Assembly: GCA_938092015.1 (NCBI GenBank)
Contig: CALKOT010000015.1
Span: 1-56,795, forward strand
Direction of reading: 5' to 3'
Length of the DNA stretch: 56,795 bases
Origin: an uncultured Paracoccaceae bacterium
GTDB lineage: Bacteria > Pseudomonadota > Alphaproteobacteria > Rhodobacterales > Rhodobacteraceae
This document shows positions 9,355 to 17,537 of the stretch, piece by piece (the stretch's first letter is position 1; each line of letters opens with the position of its first letter). A model generated the notes under the pieces. The model saw only the letters and a list, made by a program, of their open reading frames with translations, was not told the DNA's origin and ran no database searches. The position numbers and the translations under genes are program-made.

Positions 9355-10275
9355 ATGCAGATTTACCTGCCTATAGCAGAACAGTCCGTCAATGCTTTCC
9401 TTCTTTTAGGATTGGGCGGCGGTGTGGGCGTTTTATCGGGCCTCTTTGGCGTCGGCGGCGGTTTTTTGATGACCCCGCTTCTGATCTTCATTGGCATCCC
9501 ACCGGCAGTCGCCGTTGCGACTGAGGCAAATCAGATCGTTGCGTCATCCTTCTCGGGCGTCCTGGCGCATCTTCGTCGCCGCACTGTCGACATCAAGATG
9601 GGCTTAGTCTTGATGGCCGGCGGCGGTGTCGGATCCGTACTGGGTGTTCAGGTTTTCAAATTGTTGAGAGAGCTCGGCCAGGTCGAATTGCTCGTTTCGC
9701 TTTGCTACGTTGTCTTCTTGGGTGTTGTCGGCGGTCTGATGTTTATAGAAAGCGTCAACGCCCTTCGTAAAACTAGGAAAGGCGTCGTCGTCAGACGCAA
9801 GAAGCATCAGCACGGCTGGATTCATGGCTTGCCTTTAAAGATGCGGTTTCGCCAATCAAACCTGTACATTTCCGCCATACCACCCTTTTTGATCGGCCTC
9901 TGCGTCGGCATCTTGGCGGCCATCATGGGCGTTGGCGGCGGCTTTATCATGGTTCCCGCGATGATCTATTTGCTGGGCATGCCAACCGCTGTCGTCGTCG
10001 GCACATCGCTGTTTCAGATCATCTTCGTTACCGGCCTAACGACCATCCTTCATGCCACCCAAAACCAGACTGTTGATGCCGCCCTTGCGGTTCTTTTGTT
10101 GTTGGGCGGTGTCGTGGGCGCACAGATTGGCGCGCAGCTCGGTGTTCGCATCAAAGGAGAACAACTTAGGGTTTTGCTGGCGATGTTGGTGCTGATCGTT
10201 TGCATCAAACTGGGCTATAACCTTGTTGCGACGCCGACCGAGTTGTTCTCACTCGGTGAAAGGGGCGGACATTGA
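9355..10275 (+). CDS. TSUP-family membrane permease (TauE/SafE)
   Basis: The product, about 306 aa, has eight or so hydrophobic segments. It carries the internal duplication typical of TauE/SafE: LSGLFGVGGGFLMTPLLIF near the N-terminus and AAIMGVGGGFIMVPAMIYL in the second half. Such permeases export or import organosulfur or other small anions; the substrate is not visible here. ATG 9355 has GAGG about 8 nt upstream; an in-frame ATG at 9316 lacks a ribosome-binding site. The TGA overlaps the TTG start of the next gene, so the two are coupled, a frequent pairing in Rhodobacterales. Confidence 0.9.
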   Translation: MQIYLPIAEQSVNAFLLLGLGGGVGVLSGLFGVGGGFLMTPLLIFIGIPPAVAVATEANQIVASSFSGVLAHLRRRTVDIKMGLVLMAGGGVGSVLGVQVFKLLRELGQVELLVSLCYVVFLGVVGGLMFIESVNALRKTRKGVVVRRKKHQHGWIHGLPLKMRFRQSNLYISAIPPFLIGLCVGILAAIMGVGGGFIMVPAMIYLLGMPTAVVVGTSLFQIIFVTGLTTILHATQNQTVDAALAVLLLLGGVVGAQIGAQLGVRIKGEQLRVLLAMLVLIVCIKLGYNLVATPTELFSLGERGGH

Positions 10276-11036
10276 TCCGCTTTGCACTTTTCCTGGCCTT
10301 GGTCGCTACGTCGGCCTTAGCGGAAGGGCCGCGCGTCATCGCTTCGCTCAGCCAGAACGCCGTGGCGATCACAACCGATTTCAGCGGGTCAGAGATTTTC
10401 GTCTACGGCGCGATAGAACGTCAACGCGCCATCAATTACAGCGACGCTAACTTAGGCGTCATCATCACAGTTTTTGGCCCATCTTCACCGGTAACGGTAC
10501 GCAAAAAAGATCGTGTCTTTGGCATTTGGGCGAATGCAGAAAGCGCAGTTATCGATTCTGCGCCAAGTTTCTACGCCTTGGCCTCAACCGGTCCCTTAGT
10601 GGATATTTTGTCTGACGCATCTAACAGTCGCGCAAATGTAACAGTAGATAACTCGATCCACATTGCGGCCGGGCCGCGTGGGATCGCAGATCCTGACGTG
10701 TATCGTGAGGCAGTGATCCGCCTGAACCGTGATCGCGGCGTCTATTTCGACATGATTGGCGAAGTTGAGATGGTGGGCAAAACCCTGTTTCAGACCCACA
10801 TCAGCCTGCCTGCCAATCTGGTTGAAGGTAACTATACCGCACGCATTTTTCTGACCAAGGATGGCGAGGTTATCGATGATTTCCAGACCGGCATCCGTGT
10901 TCGAAAGGTTGGCTTGGAGCGCTGGATCTACAATCTGGCGCATGAAAATTCGCTGATTTATGGGCTTCTTTCCATTCTCGTCGCCCTGATGGCCGGTTGG
11001 GGCGCGTCTGAGATGTTCCGCCTGCTCCGGCGTTAA
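10272..11036 (+). CDS. TIGR02186 / Alph_Pro_TM family membrane protein
   Basis: The 254-aa protein has a cleavable signal peptide (FALFLALVATSALA, then EGPRVIASLSQ). A long exported region follows (IFVYGAIERQ, YRRIxFyD-like strands such as VYREAVIRLNRDRGVYFD). A single C-terminal membrane anchor (SLIYGLLSILVALMAGWGA) is followed by a short basic tail. This matches a family known only from alphaproteobacteria. Its function is unknown, but its repeated coupling to TSUP permeases suggests a periplasmic partner of the transporter. The start is TTG at 10272, overlapping the permease stop by 4 bp. Confidence 0.85.
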   Translation: MIRFALFLALVATSALAEGPRVIASLSQNAVAITTDFSGSEIFVYGAIERQRAINYSDANLGVIITVFGPSSPVTVRKKDRVFGIWANAESAVIDSAPSFYALASTGPLVDILSDASNSRANVTVDNSIHIAAGPRGIADPDVYREAVIRLNRDRGVYFDMIGEVEMVGKTLFQTHISLPANLVEGNYTARIFLTKDGEVIDDFQTGIRVRKVGLERWIYNLAHENSLIYGLLSILVALMAGWGASEMFRLLRR

Positions 11037-11117
11037 CAACCAACTGGCTTTTCGGTTCTGGCGGCTTGCTTCGCAGCGGGTTACGATCCCTCTGACACCA
11101 GCAGAACGGGCGGATCC

Positions 11118-11864
11118 ATGATCGCATCGCTTCCAATGTATGACTGGCCTGAAGTTCAGGCCGAAACTGACGTATTGTGGGAAAGCCTGCGCGATCACCT
11201 TTCAGGCGCAGGTATTGACGCGCCTGCGACCCTGGCGCGAGGCGGCGACCCTTGGACACATTGGTTAAACCCCTCTCTAGCCCTTTCGCAAACGTGCGGA
11301 TTGCCATTCTCGGCGAAACTCACAGGAAAGACCGTATTACTAGGCGCTCCCGACTATGATCTGGCTGAAAGCCCTAAAGGAACCTATCGAAGCGTTGTCA
11401 TCGCCAGAACCGAAGGCGCTGAAGTCATGGATCTGAGAGGCGCCAAATTCGCCTACAACATGCGCGAGTCACAATCAGGGTGGGCGGCGCTGGACAAGGT
11501 TCTGTCGATCGAAGAGCACTTTGGCGAGCTCGTGCAAAGCGGGGCGCACCGAAACTCCATCATCTCGGTTGCTGAAGGGCATTCAGATTGCGCCTCAATC
11601 GATGCGGTATCCTGGGCGCTGGCCCAGAAAGTTGAACCTGCTGCGGCGCAAGTTCACGCCATCGCCGTCACCCCACCGACACCTGGGCTGCCGTTCATTA
11701 CGGGGCAAGCGAATGACGGGAAAGCAAAAGCCATGGCAGAAGCTATATCTCTGGCAATCGCCGCGTTGCCCGCATCAATCCGATCCCCACTGCACCTTCG
11801 AGGCTTCAAGGAATGGACTGAGGACGACTATGCGCCTCTGGCCGCTGGATGGCCAAAGGGGTGA
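11118..11864 (+). CDS. PhnD-like (phosphate/phosphonate-binding fold) protein without signal peptide
   Basis: The 248-aa protein reads like the periplasmic phosphonate-binding (PhnD-like) fold: MYDWPEVQAETDVLW, LSQTCGLPF, VLLGAPDY, RSVVIARTEG, FAYNMRESQSGW, and EGHSDCASIDAVSWAL. It has no signal peptide, so it is either cytoplasmic or a solo member with a non-transport role. No ABC permease or ATPase gene is adjacent. It lies 81 bp after the Alph_Pro_TM gene and ends 1 bp from the convergent dehydrogenase gene. Confidence 0.75.
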   Translation: MIASLPMYDWPEVQAETDVLWESLRDHLSGAGIDAPATLARGGDPWTHWLNPSLALSQTCGLPFSAKLTGKTVLLGAPDYDLAESPKGTYRSVVIARTEGAEVMDLRGAKFAYNMRESQSGWAALDKVLSIEEHFGELVQSGAHRNSIISVAEGHSDCASIDAVSWALAQKVEPAAAQVHAIAVTPPTPGLPFITGQANDGKAKAMAEAISLAIAALPASIRSPLHLRGFKEWTEDDYAPLAAGWPKG

Positions 11865-11865
11865 G

Positions 11866-12831
11866 TTAGGCCGTGACAACGTGGTCGGGACGGTTTCCCA
11901 GTGAAACATCAACGATAGACCGCAGCGCGGTTCGGGCGATGTCTTCGAAACACTCATCAGTCCAGCACAGCGAATGTGCGGTAATGATCGTATTGTCCAT
12001 AGTGAGTAGTGGGCTGTCCTCTGCGATAGGTTCATGCTCTGTCACGTCAAGCCCAGCCCCAGCGATCTGCTTCGACTGAAGGGCGGCGATCAATGCTGTT
12101 TCATCGTGGATCGGCCCGCGGGCTACGTTTATGAAAAAGGCCGTCGGCTTCATCAGCCCAAAGGCCGCCTCATTTATCAAATGACGGGTATCGTCGGTAA
12201 GAAGGCAGGCGACAACAATAATGTCCGCCTCGCTCAGTAGCGTTTCCAACATAAGTTGGCGGGCGCCTTCGATGCTTATTTCTAGCGGATCAGAATAGAC
12301 GATGTCGCCGAAGAAGGGCGCCGCCAGACCCATCATCTCACGGCCAATTCCGCCTGCGCCGATGACGCCCAGAGTGCGCGATGTCAGGCCGACGCCCATA
12401 TGCTCAACACGCTCGTTCCACTTGCCCGCCCTGACGAGACGGTCCTTGGTGAGCAGCTTTGAGGTTAATGCGAATGCGTGGGTCAATGCTGCAACGGCGA
12501 CTGGGCGGCGAATCGCCAAAGGGGTGTTTGTCGTAAGGACGCCTTTTGCAGACAGGGCTTCAATATCAACAGTGTCATAGCCAACGCCGTTTCGCGCTAC
12601 GATCTTAAGGCGCAGATCATCGCTTGCGACGCTCGCGGCGGTGACACGCGGCAAGTTGACGTGGAGGGCGTCAAACTCAGCCGCGTGTTTCACAGTGACC
12701 TCATCGCCTGCGTCGATCCATTCCCATTCTATTTCAGGGTTTGCCGCCAGCTCATCGAAGGCTGCGGGATTAAAGCAAGGTTCACCCGAAGCAGTTTTCA
12801 GGTCGCTGGTGACGCCGACGCGAAAGGTCAT
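11866..12831 (-). CDS. D-isomer specific 2-hydroxyacid dehydrogenase
   Basis: The 321-aa NAD(P)-dependent oxidoreductase shows the catalytic Arg in VARNGVGYDTVD, the Rossmann motif GVIGAGGIGREM, FINVARGPIHDE, the catalytic Glu in GLDVTEHEP, and the His in ITAHSLCW. It interconverts 2-hydroxyacids and 2-oxoacids. It is the last gene of a three-gene operon, 3 bp after the GST-like gene, downstream of an HpaI-type aldolase that yields or uses pyruvate-like oxoacids. The natural substrate is unknown. Confidence 0.88.
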   Translation of the reverse strand: MTFRVGVTSDLKTASGEPCFNPAAFDELAANPEIEWEWIDAGDEVTVKHAAEFDALHVNLPRVTAASVASDDLRLKIVARNGVGYDTVDIEALSAKGVLTTNTPLAIRRPVAVAALTHAFALTSKLLTKDRLVRAGKWNERVEHMGVGLTSRTLGVIGAGGIGREMMGLAAPFFGDIVYSDPLEISIEGARQLMLETLLSEADIIVVACLLTDDTRHLINEAAFGLMKPTAFFINVARGPIHDETALIAALQSKQIAGAGLDVTEHEPIAEDSPLLTMDNTIITAHSLCWTDECFEDIARTALRSIVDVSLGNRPDHVVTA

Positions 12832-12834
12832 CTC

Positions 12835-13842
12835 TTATCCTTCTGCAAATATTGGCTCGCAGCCTGTATCGTCCAGCACGACGAGCGCGGTGGCTTGGTC
12901 TGCGGCGGAGAGGGCGGCAAATTCCTCGCGTAGCCAGGTCAGGCATTTGCGTTGGTAAGGGAAGGTGTTTTGCCGCCATTCAGCCCCATCAACGGTTGCG
13001 GTGAACATGTCCTCGCCAGCCTCAAGTGCCGCTGCGTTCGCAAGTAAAAGTGGTATGTAGACGCGGCCGACCTCTGTAAGCAGCGGCTTGATGGGGGTGG
13101 TTTCAGAACGCCACGATCCTTCTTCCAGCCCGCTGAGGTCATCCAGCCGGTCGACCCAGGCGCGTAGTCGCAGTGAAACCATCTCAGCCGCTTTCATCGG
13201 CGTCGGATCGACTGATGTTAGCTGCGTCAGCTGGCCATAGAGCGCAAAATCGGCGGAGGAAGGGCGTGTTCCCAGCACATAGCCGTCGTGCTGAATGAGG
13301 TTGTTCATCAACTCAAGAAACCGAAGGTACCCGGCCTCGATAATCGGGCCCGTCACCTCGTTCGATCCGACATAGCCGAGGCGGCTGATCTGGCGATCTC
13401 CGAATTGCATGGCGATGGGCGCGGCCTGTTCGGTCGGCATTGTCGGAGCCGCCCAATAGATCAGCATGTCCGAGGCATAGGCGATGTCCGCCTCGTAGCG
13501 CCATCGATAGTGGAACATCGCTTTGGTCAGCCATTCATCTGCGTAGTCTTCGATCAGAGAGTTGATCAGGCGCATCACCGGCGTATCGGGCAAGATCGAG
13601 CGGCCCTGATGATGCCCCTCCAACCGCCGAAGGATCGGCGTGGTGTCGGTGACGGGCTGTGGGTCATCACCGAAATACACCGTCGGAAGCAACGCGGGTT
13701 TCGGCGCAATCCGATCCTTGTAGCTGTCCATCGGATGACGCCATTCCAGGGTGTAGGGAATGCGCCGATAGCGAAGGGTGGCGACCAGCTTGCGGGTATA
13801 GGGGGACCCTGCGAGGCCGAGGATGTGGATTGTGTCGCTCAT
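12835..13842 (-). CDS. Glutathione S-transferase family protein
   Basis: The 335-aa protein starts with a thioredoxin-like GST N-domain: ILGLAGSPYTRKLVATLRYRRIPY, then LPTVYFGDDPQPVTDTTPILRRLE, a glutathione-binding pattern. A longer than usual helical C-domain of about 230 residues includes RPSSADFALYGQL. GSTs are usually about 210 aa, so the C-terminal 100 residues are an extension. The start overlaps the aldolase stop (ATGA at 13839-13842), so translation is coupled. It may act in the same catabolic step set or in detoxification. Confidence 0.8.
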   Translation of the reverse strand: MSDTIHILGLAGSPYTRKLVATLRYRRIPYTLEWRHPMDSYKDRIAPKPALLPTVYFGDDPQPVTDTTPILRRLEGHHQGRSILPDTPVMRLINSLIEDYADEWLTKAMFHYRWRYEADIAYASDMLIYWAAPTMPTEQAAPIAMQFGDRQISRLGYVGSNEVTGPIIEAGYLRFLELMNNLIQHDGYVLGTRPSSADFALYGQLTQLTSVDPTPMKAAEMVSLRLRAWVDRLDDLSGLEEGSWRSETTPIKPLLTEVGRVYIPLLLANAAALEAGEDMFTATVDGAEWRQNTFPYQRKCLTWLREEFAALSAADQATALVVLDDTGCEPIFAEG

Positions 13843-14609
13843 CCTTTCGCTGGCCCACCTTTGGCCGGAGCTGTGATCGCAGTGAAACCTGAAATCAAAG
13901 CGCCTTGGTCGGTCCCTGCTGCGATCATCTCAATCCCTTGTGCGGCGTAGTCTGCCGCCCATTCCGGGTTCGCGGCCATGGCCCCCATTGCCTTGCCGTG
14001 TTTGCGGGCGGCGGCGGTGATCTCGGCCCAGGCGTCGAGATAGGTTTTGCTTTCAAAATCGCCTGGGACCCCAAGGAAATTCGACAGATCAAACTGACCG
14101 ATCCAAATCACATCGACGCCGGGCGTGGCGGCGATGGCGTCTACATTCGCCAGCGCCCGTTCGGTTTCGACCTGAGCGATGATCAGAATTTCGTCGTTGG
14201 CCTTCTTCATTTTGTCGGCAGGCGCGCCCGGGGCGTAGTCATCGTGCTGGAAACCAAAGGCGGCGCCGCGGCGACCCTCTGGTGGATATCGGCACGCCTC
14301 AACCACCACGGCCGCTTCGTCCGCACTGTCAACCATCGGGACCATCACGCCCTTCATCCCGATATCGAGCAGACGGGCGAGGTACTGGTACTGGCCAACC
14401 GGAGGGCGAGCCAGAGGTGTAGCGACGCCTTTGCAGGCGGCGACTTGCCATTTCAGGGTCTCGATTGAGGCGCCCGCATGCTCCATATCGTAGATGACGT
14501 ATTCGCAGCCAGCTTGGGCCATGATCTGAGCGATGCCAGGGGTGAACACTTCGAACACCATGCCGCCGACGCAGCGTTGGCCTGATTGGACTTTCTGGCG
14601 AAGATGCAT
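13839..14609 (-). CDS. HpcH/HpaI-type class II aldolase
   Basis: The 256-aa protein matches metal-dependent HpcH/HpaI aldolases, which cleave 4-hydroxy-2-oxoacids to pyruvate and an aldehyde. The catalytic pattern is present: D41 and H44 in YDMEHAG, R68 in LARPP, E148 in AQVETE and D174 in GQFDLS. These line up with the metal ligands and acid-base residues of E. coli HpaI. ATG 14609 has a strong GGGAGG. It is first in the operon aldolase-GST-dehydrogenase. Upstream lies a 68-bp composite motif. Confidence 0.88.
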   Translation of the reverse strand: MHLRQKVQSGQRCVGGMVFEVFTPGIAQIMAQAGCEYVIYDMEHAGASIETLKWQVAACKGVATPLARPPVGQYQYLARLLDIGMKGVMVPMVDSADEAAVVVEACRYPPEGRRGAAFGFQHDDYAPGAPADKMKKANDEILIIAQVETERALANVDAIAATPGVDVIWIGQFDLSNFLGVPGDFESKTYLDAWAEITAAARKHGKAMGAMAANPEWAADYAAQGIEMIAAGTDQGALISGFTAITAPAKGGPAKG

Positions 14610-14707
14610 GGCGGCCTCCCTTTGTTTGAAGGATCGTAGGGGGGCAAAGACGCCTGCGGAAGATGAAATTCCTGCTGTGACCCCACGAAATGGAGCGTGG
14701 TTTCACA

Positions 14708-14775
14708 GGGTTTCACGCGTGAAACCTTCTCTAAGTGTTTGATTTTGTTGACTTGCGTGATTCTGTTAACCTTTT
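14708..14775. repeat. 68-bp composite motif, copy A
   Basis: This is a palindrome, GGTTTCACGCGTGAAACC, preceded by one G, then 5 bp, TAAGTGT, 25 bp of unconserved T-rich sequence, and TGTTAACCTTTT. A second copy at 56138 has the same three blocks at identical spacing. It lies 98 bp upstream of the aldolase start. The palindrome resembles the ParB site parS with two extra central bases. The function is unknown. Confidence 0.7.
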
Positions 14776-14931
14776 GGGGCCGTTGGGTGTCGTTGTAGTG
14801 GCGCTTAAAGGGGCTTTGCTGACCGGCGCCAATCATAGCTGTTGGTGCATGTGACCAGCACGGCACACGAAATTCTAACAATTTTGTCGCACAATATTTA
14901 CTTGAGTAATTCTCACTATTTTCATAAACAA

Positions 14932-14992
14932 ACCTCATGTGGTGATTTGTCGACCGGCTTGCAGACCACGTTAAAAACTCAGCTAAAGGGGT
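14932..14992 (+). promoter_or_regulatory. SAM-II riboswitch
   Basis: The sequence matches the compact SAM-II aptamer of alphaproteobacterial met genes. P1 is ATGTGGT (14937-14943) paired with ACCACGT (14965-14971). The loop GATTTGTCGACCGG is followed by CTTGCAG, then TTAAA after P1, and GCTAAAGGGG (14982-14991), which forms the pseudoknot with the loop. The AAAGGGG part also works as a Shine-Dalgarno for a GTG at 14999. Binding S-adenosylmethionine should hide it and lower metZ expression. Confidence 0.93.
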
Positions 14993-15002
14993 CAGGGCGT
15001 GC

Positions 15003-15038
15003 GCCTCGGCTTTTCCGGTCGAGGCCTTTTTTGTTTTT
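15003..15038 (+). terminator. Intrinsic terminator in the metZ leader
   Basis: The stem GCCTCG (15003-15008)/CGAGGC (15020-15025) is followed by TTTTTTGTTTTT (15027-15038). It lies between the SAM-II aptamer and the metZ ATG. Its stem also encodes codons of the in-frame GTG extension. It can end transcription before metZ when the leader is not being translated (inference). Confidence 0.75.
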
Positions 15039-15049
15039 GGAGACGCCGC

Positions 15050-16246
15050 ATGCCCAAGGATCACAACATGGAAACGCCCCTGCACCCAGCAACCCAGATG
15101 ATCCACACAGGGCTGGACCGCAGCCCGTTTGGCGAACTGTCGGAGCCAATCTATCTGACGCAGAGTTTTGCCTATCCATCGGCAGAGGCTGCCGAAGCAC
15201 GGTTCAAGGGCGAAGACGACGGGTTCGTCTATGCCCGTTATGGCAACCCCACGCTCAAAACCTTTGAGCAACGGATCGCTGCGCTTGAAGGCGCAGAAGA
15301 CGCGTTTGCAACCGCATCAGGAATGGCGGCGGTAAATGCGGCGCTGATGAGCCAGGTGGAGGCAGGTGATCACGTCGTCGCCAGCCGCGCGCTGTTCGGA
15401 TCATGCCTCTACATCATTGAAAACCTCCTCCCCCGGTTTGGTGTGGAAACCACTTTGGTCGATGGCGGCGATCTGGATCAGTGGCGCGCCGCGACGCGGC
15501 CTGAAACCAAAGCGGTGTTTGTGGAAACGCCGTCAAACCCGACGCTTGAGATCATTGATCTGGCTGCAGTTTGCGAGATCGCCCACGGCGTAGGCGCCCG
15601 TGTTGTTGTCGATAATGTCTTCGCCACACCGGTCTTTCAGCGTCCCTTGAAACTGGGCGCAGATGTCGTGATCTATTCTGCCACCAAGCATATCGACGGT
15701 CAGGGACGGTGTCTGGGTGGCGTAGTGCTCGGTTCAAAACGCTTCATCCGCGATACCCTGGAACCCTACATGAAGCATACCGGCGCGGCGTTAAGCCCGT
15801 TCAACGCCTGGGTGCTGCTAAAAGGGCTGGAAACCTTGCATCTTCGCGTCCGGGCGCAGGCAGCGTCCGCCGCCCAGCTGGCTGATGATGTTGCGGCGCA
15901 TCCTGCCGTCATTCGCGCAATCTATCCCGGCCGCGCAGACCACCCCCAGCATGAACTGGTGAAGAAACAGATGACCGGTTATGGCACCGTGCTTTCGTTC
16001 GAAGTAACGGGCGGACAGGCTGGCGCATTTCGGTTTATGAACGCACTGAACGTGATCTTGATTTCCAACAACCTGGGCGATGCCAAAAGTATCGTAACGC
16101 ACCCAGCCACGACCACGCATCAACGCCTGACACAGGATCAGCGGGACGCGTTGAATGTAACAGACGGGCTGATCCGGCTTTCGGTCGGTCTGGAAGATGC
16201 CGATGACCTATGCAGGGACTTGCTAAACGCCCTTGGCGAGGTGTGA
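15050..16246 (+). CDS. metZ: O-succinylhomoserine sulfhydrylase
   Basis: The 398-aa PLP enzyme of the Cys/Met metabolism family makes homocysteine from O-succinylhomoserine and sulfide. Visible are the start region HPATQMIHTGLDRSPFGELS, YARYGNPT, EGAEDAFATASGMAAV, and the PLP Lys in YSATKHIDGQGRCLGG, the MetZ form of the motif. A late SVGLEDADDL closes the family pattern. ATG 15050 has GGAG 7 nt upstream. An in-frame GTG at 14999, served by the riboswitch Shine-Dalgarno, would add 17 residues. The SAM-II switch gives end-product control. Confidence 0.94.
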   Translation: MPKDHNMETPLHPATQMIHTGLDRSPFGELSEPIYLTQSFAYPSAEAAEARFKGEDDGFVYARYGNPTLKTFEQRIAALEGAEDAFATASGMAAVNAALMSQVEAGDHVVASRALFGSCLYIIENLLPRFGVETTLVDGGDLDQWRAATRPETKAVFVETPSNPTLEIIDLAAVCEIAHGVGARVVVDNVFATPVFQRPLKLGADVVIYSATKHIDGQGRCLGGVVLGSKRFIRDTLEPYMKHTGAALSPFNAWVLLKGLETLHLRVRAQAASAAQLADDVAAHPAVIRAIYPGRADHPQHELVKKQMTGYGTVLSFEVTGGQAGAFRFMNALNVILISNNLGDAKSIVTHPATTTHQRLTQDQRDALNVTDGLIRLSVGLEDADDLCRDLLNALGEV

Positions 16247-16249
16247 TCG

Positions 16250-16264
16250 TTAATCAATGGTTAA
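16250..16264. promoter_or_regulatory. CtrA-type site TTAA-N7-TTAA
   Basis: TTAATCAATGGTTAA is an exact match to the full CtrA binding consensus. It lies 3 bp after the metZ stop and 120 bp before the folE2 start. CtrA is conserved in Rhodobacterales. A chance match to eight fixed bases is possible in a window this size, so binding is only suggested. Confidence 0.4.
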
Positions 16265-16384
16265 TCGTATTTCAGCTACTCTCGAAATAGTGGCCAGCAA
16301 TTTGTGCGATTCTTTATCAAAGGGCATTGGACCTTTCATGCAGACGCCCAATATAGTGTCAGACTGGTCCTAACGGAGGCTACA

Positions 16385-17464
16385 ATGAATAAATTCAATC
16401 CAGGCTTCGATACTGCTGCTAATGCGCCTACCCGGGACGAAGCAAAAGCAGCGATGGAAACCCTGCAGCGGCTGGCTGAACTGAACCCAGCCGAAGCAGA
16501 GGCGATTGGATTCATTGAGCCCCAACCAGAACTGAACCGCAGTTATCCGTCAGAATTTGCGCCTGACGCCGCCTACAAGGCGACGATGCCTGACCTGCAA
16601 AATGGTCCGTCCAGCCTGATCAGAGGCGAAAAGACCGAAATTCAGCATGTCGGCATCTCAAATTTCCGCCTGCCTCTGGTCTATTCCAAGAAAGATGGCG
16701 GCACGATCAATCTGGAAACTTCGGTGACCGGCTCTGTCAGCCTCGCGGCGCAGAAAAAGGGCATCAACATGAGCCGCATCATGCGGTCATTCTACGGTCA
16801 CGCGTGTGAGCCGTTCAATTTTGAGAAGATATCTGAGGTTCTGGACAGCTATCTGGAAGACTTGGAAAGTTTTGATGCCCGCATTCAGTTGCGCTTCCGG
16901 TATCCGATGCTGAAAGAATCGCTACGTAGCGGTCTGCATGGCTATCAATACTATGACGTCGCATTCGAGATGCTGAAAACCGATGGCAAAGTCGTGCGGG
17001 TGATTCATCTTGATTACGTCTACTCATCGACCTGCCCCTGCTCACTGGAACTGGCGGAACATGCCCGCGAAGTCCGTGGCCAGATAGCAACGCCGCATTC
17101 CCAGCGCTCTGTCGCGCGGGTGTCTGTCGCGCTTGAGGATGGGCAGGAATGCCTATGGATCGAGGATCTGGTTGATCTTTGCATCGGCGCGATCGCCACA
17201 GAAACACAGGCGATGGTGAAACGTGAAGATGAACAGGCATTCGCCGAACTGAATGGCTCAAACCCGATCTTTGTCGAAGACGCCGTACGGCTTCTTTGCG
17301 AGTCCATGGAAAGCGACGCCCGTATCGGCGATTTCCGTGTGGCGGCCAGCCATCAGGAATCGCTTCACAGCCACGACGCGGTATCGGTTCTGACCAAAGG
17401 CGATACATTTTCTCAGGCCAGCCTTGATCCGCGCTTCTTTGAGACGCTGTTCCACACCGGCTAA
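16385..17464 (+). CDS. folE2: GTP cyclohydrolase IB (FolE2)
   Basis: The 359-aa enzyme converts GTP to dihydroneopterin triphosphate for folate and related pteridines. It shows the FolE2 pattern IQHVGISNFRLPL, TSVTGSVSLAAQKKGINMSRIM, and YSSTCPCSLELAEHAR, which holds the active-site Cys. A late GDFRVAASHQESLHSHDA closes the pattern. ATG 16385 has CGGAGG upstream; the frame extends to 16304 without a good start. Some bacteria use FolE2 under zinc limitation; no Zur box was recognised here. A CtrA-type site lies in the upstream gap. Confidence 0.94.
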   Translation: MNKFNPGFDTAANAPTRDEAKAAMETLQRLAELNPAEAEAIGFIEPQPELNRSYPSEFAPDAAYKATMPDLQNGPSSLIRGEKTEIQHVGISNFRLPLVYSKKDGGTINLETSVTGSVSLAAQKKGINMSRIMRSFYGHACEPFNFEKISEVLDSYLEDLESFDARIQLRFRYPMLKESLRSGLHGYQYYDVAFEMLKTDGKVVRVIHLDYVYSSTCPCSLELAEHAREVRGQIATPHSQRSVARVSVALEDGQECLWIEDLVDLCIGAIATETQAMVKREDEQAFAELNGSNPIFVEDAVRLLCESMESDARIGDFRVAASHQESLHSHDAVSVLTKGDTFSQASLDPRFFETLFHTG

Positions 17465-17537
17465 ATCAGCAACTGATCCACCGATCCACAGCGCGCCGCC
17501 TTGACAGGCGGCGCGGCCATGGCCACGACTTGGCCCC

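Noticed and set aside
14708-14775. Canonical parS site
   Set aside because: The palindrome has 16 core bases (GTTTCACGCGTGAAAC) against 14 in parS, which would shift the ParB half-sites.
17493-17514. Terminator between folE2 and trkH
   Set aside because: A good GC hairpin exists (GCGCCGCC/GGCGGCGC) but no T-run follows on either strand.
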